A DNA stretch of 15,148 nt from an uncultured Flammeovirgaceae bacterium (lineage in GTDB: Bacteria > Bacteroidota > Bacteroidia > Cytophagales > Cyclobacteriaceae). Positions 1-7,535 of this stretch are shown here, piece by piece (positions within the stretch are counted from its first letter, which is position 1; every line of letters starts with the position of its first letter). Under the pieces are notes generated by a model, which ran no database searches, was not told where the DNA came from, and saw only the letters and a list, made by a program, of their open reading frames with translations. The position numbers were made by a program, and so were the translations under genes. The DNA lies in assembly GCA_937138955.1 (NCBI GenBank), contig CAKZPJ010000005.1:1-15148 (forward strand), written 5' to 3'.

Positions 1-120
1 AGCTTAGTAGCAACAACTGCTTTCTTAGATTTTTACTACCCTACAAACCTAAAGGTGGCGTCCACTCGGATTACCCAAAATTTTAGGATTGACAGAGCAC
101 TAGGCATATTAGATGCCTAG
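1..120 (+). CDS. possible C-terminal end of an unidentified protein, cut by the window edge
   Basis: Frame 1 is open from the first base to a TAG at 118-120, giving 39 residues that end in RIDRALGILDA. The composition looks protein-like, with mixed hydrophobic and charged residues and codon choices like those of the neighbouring genes. No start is visible because the gene would begin outside the window. The end would be convergent with the beta-barrel gene whose stop is at 165, leaving 44 bases between them. I do not recognise the family. A stretch of 39 open codons can arise by chance, so this is a tentative call. Confidence 0.4.
   Translation, partial: SLVATTAFLDFYYPTNLKVASTRITQNFRIDRALGILDA
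100..120. terminator. 8-bp perfect hairpin, possible terminator between convergent genes
   Basis: CTAGGCAT (100-107) pairs perfectly with ATGCCTAG (113-120) around a 5-base loop. On the plus strand it is followed by CCTTTTAT, a weak T-tract, so it could end a plus-strand transcript. It would then overlap the last codons and stop of the possible partial gene. For transcripts arriving from the beta-barrel gene on the minus strand no T-tract follows. The hairpin is seen directly; its role as a terminator is inferred. Confidence 0.35.
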
Positions 121-164
121 CCTTTTATACCTTCTGTGTAGAGTTTGAATCTAAATGCCTATCT

Positions 165-761
165 CTAGGGTAGTACTATACCTAAGGAAGCTCCAAATAT
201 TCTATTTCTTCCTTCACCAGTTCCAAAAAACTCAGTAAGCCCCCATTCGTATCCAAAGTCCAAGCTGATAAATAATATATCAATACCTATCCCAGCATTT
301 AGCCCTAGGTTAACTGACCTAAAATCATCGCGATCTAATCCGAAGTTGTTATCTTCCACTCCTAGCATAAAGGTAGGTACTATTCCCCCGTTCACCCGAA
401 CCGCTAATATACCATCCGTTGTTCCAGTGAGGTAGAATCCTCCGTTTAGTGGTATTTTTAGGCTGTTAATCGCCACTACGTCGTCGATGCGCTCGGAATT
501 GGCATCATTAATAAGTTGAGCACCAATGCTGTAGTAGTGAACCCCCGGTTGAAAGAAGAACCAGTTATCCCCATCGTCTCCAATTCGAAAATCAACCCCT
601 ACGTTTAAGCCCACTCGCACTCCGTCTTCTTCCCAATCGGCATTTTCGGTAGTAAGTGAGGAGGCGTTCAGGCCAATTTTAGGATTAACCCGCACTTGAG
701 CTATAGTTACTGATACCGCAGTTACGCTAAATAACACGAAAAATAAAATGTACTTCTTCAT
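165..761 (-). CDS. small exported outer-membrane beta-barrel protein (PorT-like family)
   Basis: This 198-residue protein opens with a typical signal peptide: KK, then a hydrophobic run of about 16 residues, then a likely cleavage after the region ending TIAQ near residue 22. The mature part alternates hydrophobic and polar residues in strands separated by Gly/Asp/Asn-rich turns. Examples are VRVGLNVGVDFRIG, SVNLGLNAGIGIDILFISLDFGYEWGL and a final strand FGASLGIVLP. This is the pattern of the 8-stranded outer-membrane beta-barrel proteins often annotated as PorT-like in Bacteroidota. It probably sits in the outer membrane; the substrate or partner is unknown. The gene is divergent from the peroxiredoxin gene, with about 174 bases to that gene's likely start. 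I see no catalytic motif, and the name rests on fold pattern alone. Confidence 0.75.
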   Translation of the reverse strand: MKKYILFFVLFSVTAVSVTIAQVRVNPKIGLNASSLTTENADWEEDGVRVGLNVGVDFRIGDDGDNWFFFQPGVHYYSIGAQLINDANSERIDDVVAINSLKIPLNGGFYLTGTTDGILAVRVNGGIVPTFMLGVEDNNFGLDRDDFRSVNLGLNAGIGIDILFISLDFGYEWGLTEFFGTGEGRNRIFGASLGIVLP

Positions 762-935
762 AACTAAAAAAATTTATAAGTGAAATAGTTACCAAACAGA
801 TAGCTTTATCATTTGTTCTCTCTGTATACAGCTGGACAAAGCTCTGCCATTAAAATTGTCAATCATTTGGTACAACTTCGTATATCGGATTTCGTACCCA
901 TATTTAGTAAACATTCAACTAACGATATACTACAC

Positions 936-1571
936 ATGGATTTACGATTAGGCGATACCGCCCCTAACTTTCAAGCGCAAACGAGCAAAGGCGACATTGA
1001 TTTTTATGAATATCTGGGCGACGGCTGGGGAGTACTCTTTTCCCATCCGGCCGATTACACTCCCGTTTGCACCACCGAATTGGGACGTACTGCTCAACTA
1101 AAAGATGATTTCGCTCAACGCAACACCAAAGTACTCGCAATTAGCGTAGATGGTCTTGATTCGCACGAAGGCTGGATTAACGATATTAATGAGACACAAA
1201 ATACAACCGTTAATTTTCCACTGATTGCTGACCCCGACCGTAAGATTGCTGATCTGTACGGAATGATTCACCCGAATGCTTCCAATAATATGACGGTTCG
1301 CTCGGTATTTATCATCAGCCCCGATAAAAAGATCAAATTGATGCTAACCTACCCGGCATCTACCGGTCGCAACTTTAATGAAATTTTGCGGGTGATTGAC
1401 TCTTTACAATTGACGGCGAACTACAGCGTAGCTACTCCCGCCGACTGGAAGGAAGGCGACGATGTAGTGATTGCGCCCTCTATCTCAGACGATGAGATTC
1501 CCGAACGTTTTCCCAAGGGTCATACCAAGGTTAAACCTTATCTAAGAACTACTCCACAGCCGAACAAATAG
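936..1571 (+). CDS. 1-Cys peroxiredoxin (Prx6 subfamily)
   Basis: This 211-residue thiol peroxidase reduces hydrogen peroxide and organic hydroperoxides in the cytoplasm. The N-terminus reads MDLRLGDTAPNF, the usual Prx6 beginning. The active-site motif PADYTPVCTTE spans residues 38-48, with peroxidatic Cys45, Pro38 and Thr42. Arg122 in MTVRSVFIISP is the conserved active-site arginine. The C-terminal part contains WKEGDDVVIAP, typical of Prx6. Cys45 is the only cysteine, so an external thiol must regenerate it. The frame stays open upstream to an ATG at 813, which would add 41 residues, but that extension (beginning MFSLYTAGQSS) is unlike family N-termini, and 936 gives the normal family length. 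No clear ribosome binding site precedes either start, as is usual in this phylum. The msrA gene follows 87 bases downstream on the same strand, suggesting an oxidative-damage unit. Confidence 0.93.
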   Translation: MDLRLGDTAPNFQAQTSKGDIDFYEYLGDGWGVLFSHPADYTPVCTTELGRTAQLKDDFAQRNTKVLAISVDGLDSHEGWINDINETQNTTVNFPLIADPDRKIADLYGMIHPNASNNMTVRSVFIISPDKKIKLMLTYPASTGRNFNEILRVIDSLQLTANYSVATPADWKEGDDVVIAPSISDDEIPERFPKGHTKVKPYLRTTPQPNK

Positions 1572-1652
1572 ATTAGGGATTAGGGATTAGGTTTTGGGTG
1601 TTAGGAAACTGCACACTTTCTAATCCCCAAACCCTATTCCCTAAAACCCAAT
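1571..1652. repeat. telomere-like GATTAGG repeats and imperfect palindrome with a G-quadruplex motif
   Basis: Three exact tandem copies of GATTAGG occupy 1571-1591, beginning on the last base of the peroxiredoxin stop codon. They are followed by TTTTGGG and then, after a 15-base centre, by a roughly complementary C-rich arm (1620-1650). The arms pair imperfectly, for instance TTAG at 1601-1604 with CTAA at 1620-1623, then GGG with CCC and TTT with AAA further out. The C-rich arm has four tracts (1625-1628, 1632-1634, 1639-1641, 1647-1649) with spacers of 3, 4 and 5 bases. The minus strand therefore carries a canonical four-tract G-quadruplex motif ending 9 bases before the msrA start. It may act as an mRNA hairpin, a dispersed palindromic element or a regulatory structure. 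Confidence 0.7.
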
Positions 1653-1658
1653 AAAAAT

Positions 1659-2192
1659 ATGAAACAAGCAACATTTGGCTCGGGATGCTTCTGGTGTACC
1701 GAAGCCGTTTTTCAAGATGTAGAAGGCGTAGAGTCGGTAGTATCAGGCTATACGGGCGGGCATATCAAAAACCCAGCGTACCGGGAGGTATGTAGTGGAC
1801 GAACTGGACACGCTGAAGTAGTGCAGATTACGTATAATCCTGACCTAATTTCTTTTGATGAGCTACTAGAGATCTTCTGGAAAACACATGACCCTACTAC
1901 GTTGAACCGACAAGGGGCTGACGTGGGTACCCAGTACCGTTCAGCCGTATTTTATCACGATAATGAGCAGCAGCAATTAGCTGAAGCCTACAAGCAAAAG
2001 CTTGATGAATCAGAGGCTTTTAATGATCCGGTTGTGACAGAGATTAGCCCGTTAGAGATTTTTTACCCAGCCGAAGAGCATCATCAGAATTACTACAAGA
2101 ATAACCCAGAGCAAGGGTATTGTTCGTTCGTAATTCGACCCAAGGTAGATAAGTTTAAGCAGGTCTTTAGCGAGAAACTGAAGACAGCTTAA
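1659..2192 (+). CDS. msrA: peptide-methionine (S)-S-oxide reductase MsrA
   Basis: MsrA repairs oxidised proteins by reducing the S-epimer of methionine sulfoxide, using a cysteine sulfenic acid chemistry regenerated by thioredoxin. The 177-residue protein has the signature GCFWC at residues 9-13 with catalytic Cys10. GYTGG (30-34), GHAE with Glu53 (50-53), GADVGTQYRS (86-95) and the EEHHQNYY stretch (139-146) are all present and typical of the family. Cys155 in GYCSF is the likely resolving cysteine; Cys13 and Cys45 are the only others. There is no signal peptide, so it should act in the cytoplasm. It is a stand-alone MsrA with no fused MsrB domain and no msrB nearby. It lies 87 bases after the peroxiredoxin gene across a G/C-skewed palindrome and is followed by a strong hairpin. 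Confidence 0.96.
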   Translation: MKQATFGSGCFWCTEAVFQDVEGVESVVSGYTGGHIKNPAYREVCSGRTGHAEVVQITYNPDLISFDELLEIFWKTHDPTTLNRQGADVGTQYRSAVFYHDNEQQQLAEAYKQKLDESEAFNDPVVTEISPLEIFYPAEEHHQNYYKNNPEQGYCSFVIRPKVDKFKQVFSEKLKTA

Positions 2193-2269
2193 CAGCGATT
2201 AATTGTTATTGACTTTCGTTTGTTGACAGTAATTGAATAAGTCTGCTACAGAAGTTTTGTAAGCTTTAT

Positions 2270-2308
2270 AAACAAAACAAGCGACTCGATGAGTCGCTTG
2301 TTTTGTTT
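2270..2308. terminator. bidirectional terminator between convergent msrA and TonB receptor genes
   Basis: A perfect 18-bp inverted repeat (2270-2287 with 2291-2308) has only a 3-base loop. The arms run from an A-rich outer part to a GCGACTC core, so each strand ends its stem in a T-rich tract (TTGTTTTGTTT on the plus strand). It lies 77 bases after the msrA stop and 19 bases past the end of the receptor gene on the opposite strand. This is the expected arrangement for a shared intrinsic terminator of convergent genes. Confidence 0.88.
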
Positions 2309-2327
2309 AGTCTGAGTAAAAGAATTT

Positions 2328-5243
2328 TTATAAGTTATAAGTGAGACTTAAAGAGAATGAAATACCCCGGGTAAATGATTCAAAGACAGGACTACCTGCA
2401 AAATTGTAGGCCTGCTCAAAAGCAGGATTAAGCAGGTTTTCGGCTTTAAAACCTAGAGCATAATTATCACCTAGTCGCTTGCGGGTAGTAAAATTCAGTA
2501 ACGGCCGTGGTTGATCGTACACGTCGGGGTCTAGTGCCCCAGTAGCAAATGCCAATCGCTCGCCCCAGATGTTGAAGGAAAGTGAATTTTCCCACCCGAA
2601 CTGATCATTGTTGTAAAATAACGCTACGTTTACAATGTAGGGTGACTGACCCTGGAAAGGGCGAGTATCCTCTAAATTTGGACGATCCGACTGACGGATT
2701 GCTTCTAATTCTTGCTCCGTTCTATCGGCACGAGAGCTAATATAGCTGGCATTAATAGAGAATCGTACATTTTCTAGGAACGGCGCAATAAACTCTAGCG
2801 ACTTTCTGAATTCAACCTCTGCACCTAGTACTCGTCCGTTGTCAACATTCACTGGGCGAATTTCAGGAGTAGAGGTGGTTGGCGTGAGTTGAAGTACAAT
2901 CGGCTGATCAAAGTTCTTGTAGTAGGCACTTACTGCAAATAGCTCACCAGGACGAGGATATATCTCATAACGTAAATCATAATTCTGAATTAACGTTCGA
3001 TCCAGGTCGGTGTTTCCGGTGAAAATAGGAATAGAGATACCGCTAAACGATGTAAATGGAGAAATCTCTCTCAAATTAGGTCGGGCTAATGTCTGACTGC
3101 CAGCTAACCGCATATTTGAATTGTCATTGATCTTATAAATCAAGTTGAGCGCAGGAAGTATATCAGTCGCTTGAATCCCACCCGTTTCACCGTTAGAAGC
3201 CTCTGAAAAGAAATCAGTAGTTTCAACTCGGGCTCCGGCTATGGCTTTTAATCGTTCACTTGCATTATAAGACATCATTAAATACCCTCCGATAATCGTC
3301 TCTTCTCCGACATAGATGTTTCCAGGACGGGTTTGATCAGAATAGAAGTTACCCGCACCAAATGCTCCGGTACCTGTACTTTCAGGAGTGTTTACAATAC
3401 CGAAGTTAGATAAGTCAAAGAAATTGGATACATCACCATCTTCACCTGCTTCGCTAAAGGTGGTAAAGTTGGGATTTAAACGATTCTGGCTCTGGCCTAC
3501 GAGTGAGATAAAGTCTTCTCGGAAATCACGTTGCTTGTTAGAATACGATCCACCAAATTTAATTAGGTTATCTGTTTCTTCGAAAGAAAGTGGAATAGTA
3601 ATATCCAGTTTTGCATTTATTTGGTTGTCTTGTAAATCGCGGAATATGCGCGATGGTAGAATACCAATTTCCGATTGATTAAGCGAATAGCCTAAATCAC
3701 CGCTAGGCACCCCAAAACCAGTTAATCGAATATCAGGCTCTTCCTGCGTAGACGTAGCGTAGCCAACTGTCCAATCTATCTTCGTTCCATTCAGGAAATT
3801 AGAAAAAAAGTGCTTCCCCCGAAGCTGAGTGTTGTTTAACTCTCTTTCCTGAAATGTAACTAAACGATCTTCAAAGGTAGACCCCCCTCGGAACGACTGC
3901 CAATACCCCCGATAGGTACGGGCTGAAACTAAGTTATCATGATTGTAAAGATGTTCTAGTGTAATTTCTTGGTTAGATGACAACTGATACGATACGCTTA
4001 CGATACCACCCAACTGCGTATTTTCATCTCCGTTAGTGATACTATAACTTTGTTCATTTCTTAACTCATCAATTCCACCGTCAAAGTACAATCCGTACTG
4101 TCCGTCATCATAAAAGGTAAACCCTTTGCTGTAGCTAATCGCGGCACTATACCCCAAGTTCTTACCAAATAAAGTAGTGCGGCTACCCACCGAAAAGTCT
4201 ACTCCATAATCCAAAGGAACAGCGCTTTCACGAGCTAAAAATGGGGTATCAAACGCCCGGGCGGTTTGGTTTAAAATATTTCTTTCTTCCTCATTCGCAG
4301 GACTACGAGCGGCGCGAGCCAATCCATTAGCTTGAGACCCACTACTTATTTGATCTCGGTATTGCGTAAAATCAGTTGGTAGACTACGCGTGCCATCATC
4401 GTATCCTAGCCAATCAGTTTCGCCTTGTGCGCCATCGGTTAAAAAGTTATCGATAAATGACGATTGGGTATTATAGGTAGCCGATACACCAAAATTTAGA
4501 AAGAACTCCTCAGGCAACGATTTAGTGGTGATATCTACCTTACCACCAGTGAAATTGCCAGGTTGATCAGGAGTATAGGTTTTTACCGTGACAATATTTT
4601 CTACTACATCGGAAGGAATTAGATCCAGGCTTGAGCTATTCCGGTAAGGGTCAGTACTTGGTAGCGTTACCCCATTTAGTTGCGATATTGAGTATCGATC
4701 CCCTAGTCCGCGCATAACTACGTACTTACCTTCTTCTATAGATGCGCCAGTTACTTGCGACATGGATTCAGCAGCATTGGAAGTACCCAACTGAGCAATC
4801 TCTTTGGCTGAAATACCATCTTGAACAGCCAGCGCGTTCTTCTGAATTTTTAATAAAGCGACGTCATTATCTTTTATAGCCTGAGCGGTAACTATTATTT
4901 CTTCGAGCTCGGTATTTTCTTCAGACAGCACAAAATCTAAGGATTGATTTTTTCCTTCAACCACAACCACACCATTTACTTTTTGCGTAGAGTATGAAAC
5001 GTAGCTGATCATTAGCGTGTATGTTCCAGCCTCGAGCTTTAGCTGGTAGTTTCCACTAATATCCGTTACTGTTCCTATTCCAGTATCTTCTACTTGCACG
5101 GTTGCACCAATAAGCTCTTCACCTGATTGAGCATCTACCACCTGACCACTTACTGTACCTTGACCTTGGGCTAAAGCAACAGTATACCCCAGCACCAATG
5201 TGGTAATTAGCGCGACTGTAGTTTGGTAAAAATATGGACTCAT
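2328..5243 (-). CDS. TonB-dependent outer-membrane receptor with carboxypeptidase-regulatory-like domain
   Basis: This 971-residue receptor should import a ligand across the outer membrane using energy from TonB-ExbB-ExbD. A signal peptide covers about residues 1-25 (ending TVALAQ). A carboxypeptidase-regulatory-like beta-sandwich follows at 28-107, with VSGQVVDAQSGEELIGATV and GNYQLKLEAGTYTL as its hallmarks. TELEEIIVTA (111-120) is the TonB-box-like linker. The plug spans about 125-245 with YVVMRGLGDRYS, LNGVTLPSTDP and GGKVDITTKS. The rest is the 22-stranded barrel, ending in a strand close to the C-terminus (SFSLSLTYNL). Length and order match Bacteroidota SusC-like receptors, but no SusD gene is adjacent. 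The FAS1/beta-helix lipoprotein gene lies immediately upstream on the same strand, 93 bases away, with a hairpin between them. The substrate cannot be read from sequence; glycan, siderophore and phosphate-compound uptake are all possible. Confidence 0.93.
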   Translation of the reverse strand: MSPYFYQTTVALITTLVLGYTVALAQGQGTVSGQVVDAQSGEELIGATVQVEDTGIGTVTDISGNYQLKLEAGTYTLMISYVSYSTQKVNGVVVVEGKNQSLDFVLSEENTELEEIIVTAQAIKDNDVALLKIQKNALAVQDGISAKEIAQLGTSNAAESMSQVTGASIEEGKYVVMRGLGDRYSISQLNGVTLPSTDPYRNSSSLDLIPSDVVENIVTVKTYTPDQPGNFTGGKVDITTKSLPEEFFLNFGVSATYNTQSSFIDNFLTDGAQGETDWLGYDDGTRSLPTDFTQYRDQISSGSQANGLARAARSPANEEERNILNQTARAFDTPFLARESAVPLDYGVDFSVGSRTTLFGKNLGYSAAISYSKGFTFYDDGQYGLYFDGGIDELRNEQSYSITNGDENTQLGGIVSVSYQLSSNQEITLEHLYNHDNLVSARTYRGYWQSFRGGSTFEDRLVTFQERELNNTQLRGKHFFSNFLNGTKIDWTVGYATSTQEEPDIRLTGFGVPSGDLGYSLNQSEIGILPSRIFRDLQDNQINAKLDITIPLSFEETDNLIKFGGSYSNKQRDFREDFISLVGQSQNRLNPNFTTFSEAGEDGDVSNFFDLSNFGIVNTPESTGTGAFGAGNFYSDQTRPGNIYVGEETIIGGYLMMSYNASERLKAIAGARVETTDFFSEASNGETGGIQATDILPALNLIYKINDNSNMRLAGSQTLARPNLREISPFTSFSGISIPIFTGNTDLDRTLIQNYDLRYEIYPRPGELFAVSAYYKNFDQPIVLQLTPTTSTPEIRPVNVDNGRVLGAEVEFRKSLEFIAPFLENVRFSINASYISSRADRTEQELEAIRQSDRPNLEDTRPFQGQSPYIVNVALFYNNDQFGWENSLSFNIWGERLAFATGALDPDVYDQPRPLLNFTTRKRLGDNYALGFKAENLLNPAFEQAYNFAGSPVFESFTRGISFSLSLTYNL

Positions 5244-5281
5244 ATATATAATTTAAATAAGAATTAGTAATATAAACATGC

Positions 5282-5308
5282 AAAAAAGGAAGCCTACCGG
5301 CCTCCTTT
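5282..5308 (-). terminator. intrinsic terminator or attenuator between the lipoprotein and TonB receptor genes
   Basis: On the minus strand a 10-bp stem (5308-5299 with 5294-5285) closes a 4-base loop and runs directly into six T residues. The stem contains one G-U pair when read as minus-strand RNA. Read as plus-strand RNA the same position would be an A-C mismatch, so the structure is tuned to minus-strand transcription. It sits 29 bases after the lipoprotein stop and 39 bases before the receptor start. It could fully separate the two genes, or let only part of the transcription through and set the ratio of lipoprotein to receptor. Confidence 0.75.
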
Positions 5309-5336
5309 CTTTTTGTCATTATTTACAAATCTCGCA

Positions 5337-7535
5337 CTACTCAAATAAGATTCCCACTTTAGAAAGGGTAGACCAACCGGCCAACCAAGTAGCTTCCCCC
5401 GGGGCAAAAGCACCTCGATAGTCAACTTGCATCATGCCTTGAGGTACTGTTGTTGTAGCTGAAGTTGTGGCTGCCGGACGAGGATCTAAACCTCCGTCGG
5501 GATTACGACTGATACTAGTTACTACCGCCGCCGCTGAGTATTCATTAGCATTGTCAGTAAGTTCTGAAACTATGTCAGCAGACTCACCATTGAATGTTTC
5601 ATCTTCCTGGGTTTCAAGGTCATCACTTACTGAAGTAGCCTGAACTAAGCTAGCTAAGTCAGTAGCTCCACCAAATTGTGCCCAAGTATTATTCAAGATT
5701 TCTATTTGGAAACCATTTTCGGCAGTACCTATCCGGGCGTAAGAATCTATCGTTCCTTCGATATCCTCAACCTGTAAACCAATACCGGGAAAATCCTCAA
5801 TGATAGAGTTACCTAACTTACCAGCAAAAGCATCGCGCATTATTAGTGCTCGTTGCGCTCCTGTTGAACTTTGTCCTGGACCTAAGAATGTTGCATTGTA
5901 GATATTAGGAGCTGAGAAAAGAGCAGCGTCGTCTGGTATAGCACCATCCCATTCTCCGGCTTGATCATACACAGTTTCATCTCCGTCTAGTTGAAGTACA
6001 AAAGCGAATTGAATATTGCCTTGGTACCCTTCGTCAAAGTCAAAAGCATCATCCGTAGCAAAAGCAACGCTAGCATAGTTGATATCTACCGTTCCACCAA
6101 AGATCTCAATACCATCATCGTTACTAGAGTAAATATCAATGTGGTCAATAGTTGTACCGCTACCAACGCCACCCAATGTTAACCCTTGGATTTCGCTATT
6201 TGGGGCAATACCTACTCCGGTGTACCGAATAGAAACATACTGTAGCGTACCAGAATTATCAGCAGCATCAGAACCACCGTATACCGCGCGATTTTCGTTG
6301 GAGTCAACTCCTTCAATGGAAATATTTGAGGTTACCCCTCCTTTTTCCGCTGGAGCGTTTCCTAAGATAATTACACCACCCCAAGCTCCCCAGTCACTGG
6401 GTAATAAGTTACCTCCAACCGTATCAGCTTCAGCCGTAAAAATAATCGGATCAGCCGCAGTACCAATCGCATTGATTGTTGATCCTTGGGTAACAATTAG
6501 TGCGGAAGTATTGTCAGCCCCAGTTTCTTCGGTAAAACGAATAGTAGTACCTTCTGCAATATTAAGCGTTGCTCCATCTTCTACGTAAACCAAACCCGTT
6601 AGGTAGTAGTCATTATCAGCCGTCCAATTATACGTTTGACCAGCGGCTAGGTCAGCATCAGTAATATCTACCCGGGTTTTAGGTCCGGCTGGTACGTCAG
6701 GTAGGTTAATTACTGAATCAATTATGTGAATTACTCCATTGGCAACTTTAATATCTGTTGTAAGGACTTGAGCACCATTTACAAACACATCATTACCATC
6801 AACGACTACACCGATTTTAGCTTCGCTGTTCAAAGTCGCTACTGAATCAGTTAGGGCTACTACTTCGGTGGCAGTTAGTGAGTCAGCTACTACATGACCT
6901 TGTAGCACTGTCGTAACGCCATCAGCACCAAGAGCACCAACCAACGCAGTCAAGTCAGCAGTTCCCAATTCAGTCAATAGTGCTGTAAAAGCATCGTTGT
7001 TAGGCGCAAACAGTGTGATATTATCGGCACTGGAAAGATCTCCAAATAAATTGGTAGCTTCTAAAGCATCGCTTAATACGGTAAGGCTTCCGCCGGATAT
7101 AGTATCTAATACTGCCGCGCTAATCGTCGGTGGTGCGCCAGGCTCTCCCGCAGGATTCACAGTGACGACTACATCGCTATTTGTGCTCTGAGCCTCTTGG
7201 TCAGTAACTGTTAAAGTAATTGTTGTTTGCCCTTCAGCTACTCCGGTTACGGTCACCACTAGTGTGCCATCCTCATCATTAGAGCTAAGATCAGTGGAAA
7301 TAGTTGCTGTAGCAGCTGCTTCGTCGCTGCTAGCTACTGAGGAAGATTGAAAGCCACCGGGGGCAGTAACAGAAAAAGAAAGATTAACCGTAGCTCCAGG
7401 ATCTACTGAAGTATCACCAGGTTTATTAACAGAAGGTGGTAAAATATCTATTGGATCTTCATCTTCTTTACAAGAGATAAATGCAATCGCAAAAAACCCC
7501 AGCATCGCTAGGAGCGAAAATGATAATTTCTTCAT
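5337..7535 (-). CDS. FAS1-domain and beta-helix-like lipoprotein, likely surface partner of the TonB receptor
   Basis: This 732-residue protein starts with a lipoprotein signal peptide and a lipobox FISC ending at Cys22. The cysteine is followed by KEDED, a charged run like the surface-export signal described for Bacteroidota lipoproteins. Residues 35-128 form one Ig/cadherin-like region rich in Thr, Val and Ser. Residues about 137-279 are a fasciclin (FAS1) domain, with the first conserved box ITLFAPNNDAF (173-183) and the second NGVIHIIDSVI (266-276). Residues about 300-600 are repetitive, with short beta runs and Gly/Asp/Asn turns (WGGVIILGNAP, LQYVSIRYTG, IDHIDIYSSNDDGIEIFGG), resembling a right-handed beta-helix. 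The C-terminus has DYRGAFAPG and WLAGWSTLS. FAS1 domains mediate adhesion or small-ligand binding in other proteins. The position just upstream of a TonB receptor suggests ligand capture at the cell surface. No catalytic residues are recognised, so the ligand is unknown. Confidence 0.82.
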   Translation of the reverse strand: MKKLSFSLLAMLGFFAIAFISCKEDEDPIDILPPSVNKPGDTSVDPGATVNLSFSVTAPGGFQSSSVASSDEAAATATISTDLSSNDEDGTLVVTVTGVAEGQTTITLTVTDQEAQSTNSDVVVTVNPAGEPGAPPTISAAVLDTISGGSLTVLSDALEATNLFGDLSSADNITLFAPNNDAFTALLTELGTADLTALVGALGADGVTTVLQGHVVADSLTATEVVALTDSVATLNSEAKIGVVVDGNDVFVNGAQVLTTDIKVANGVIHIIDSVINLPDVPAGPKTRVDITDADLAAGQTYNWTADNDYYLTGLVYVEDGATLNIAEGTTIRFTEETGADNTSALIVTQGSTINAIGTAADPIIFTAEADTVGGNLLPSDWGAWGGVIILGNAPAEKGGVTSNISIEGVDSNENRAVYGGSDAADNSGTLQYVSIRYTGVGIAPNSEIQGLTLGGVGSGTTIDHIDIYSSNDDGIEIFGGTVDINYASVAFATDDAFDFDEGYQGNIQFAFVLQLDGDETVYDQAGEWDGAIPDDAALFSAPNIYNATFLGPGQSSTGAQRALIMRDAFAGKLGNSIIEDFPGIGLQVEDIEGTIDSYARIGTAENGFQIEILNNTWAQFGGATDLASLVQATSVSDDLETQEDETFNGESADIVSELTDNANEYSAAAVVTSISRNPDGGLDPRPAATTSATTTVPQGMMQVDYRGAFAPGEATWLAGWSTLSKVGILFE

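Noticed and set aside
1571..1652. CRISPR array or eukaryotic telomere
   Set aside because: The three 7-base units are tandem without spacers, and the element is short, internal and palindromic, so neither explanation fits.
3388..3678. 96-residue plus-strand open frame
   Set aside because: It lies wholly antisense inside the TonB receptor gene and has no family features; the receptor frame is clearly the real one.
5119..5319. 66-residue minus-strand frame overlapping the receptor start
   Set aside because: It is out of frame with the receptor signal peptide, reads through the terminator hairpin and has no recognisable features.
6139..6588. 149-residue plus-strand open frame
   Set aside because: It is antisense to the beta-helix region of the lipoprotein. 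Its Pro/Ser/Val-rich content reflects the complement of repetitive Gly/Thr-rich codons.
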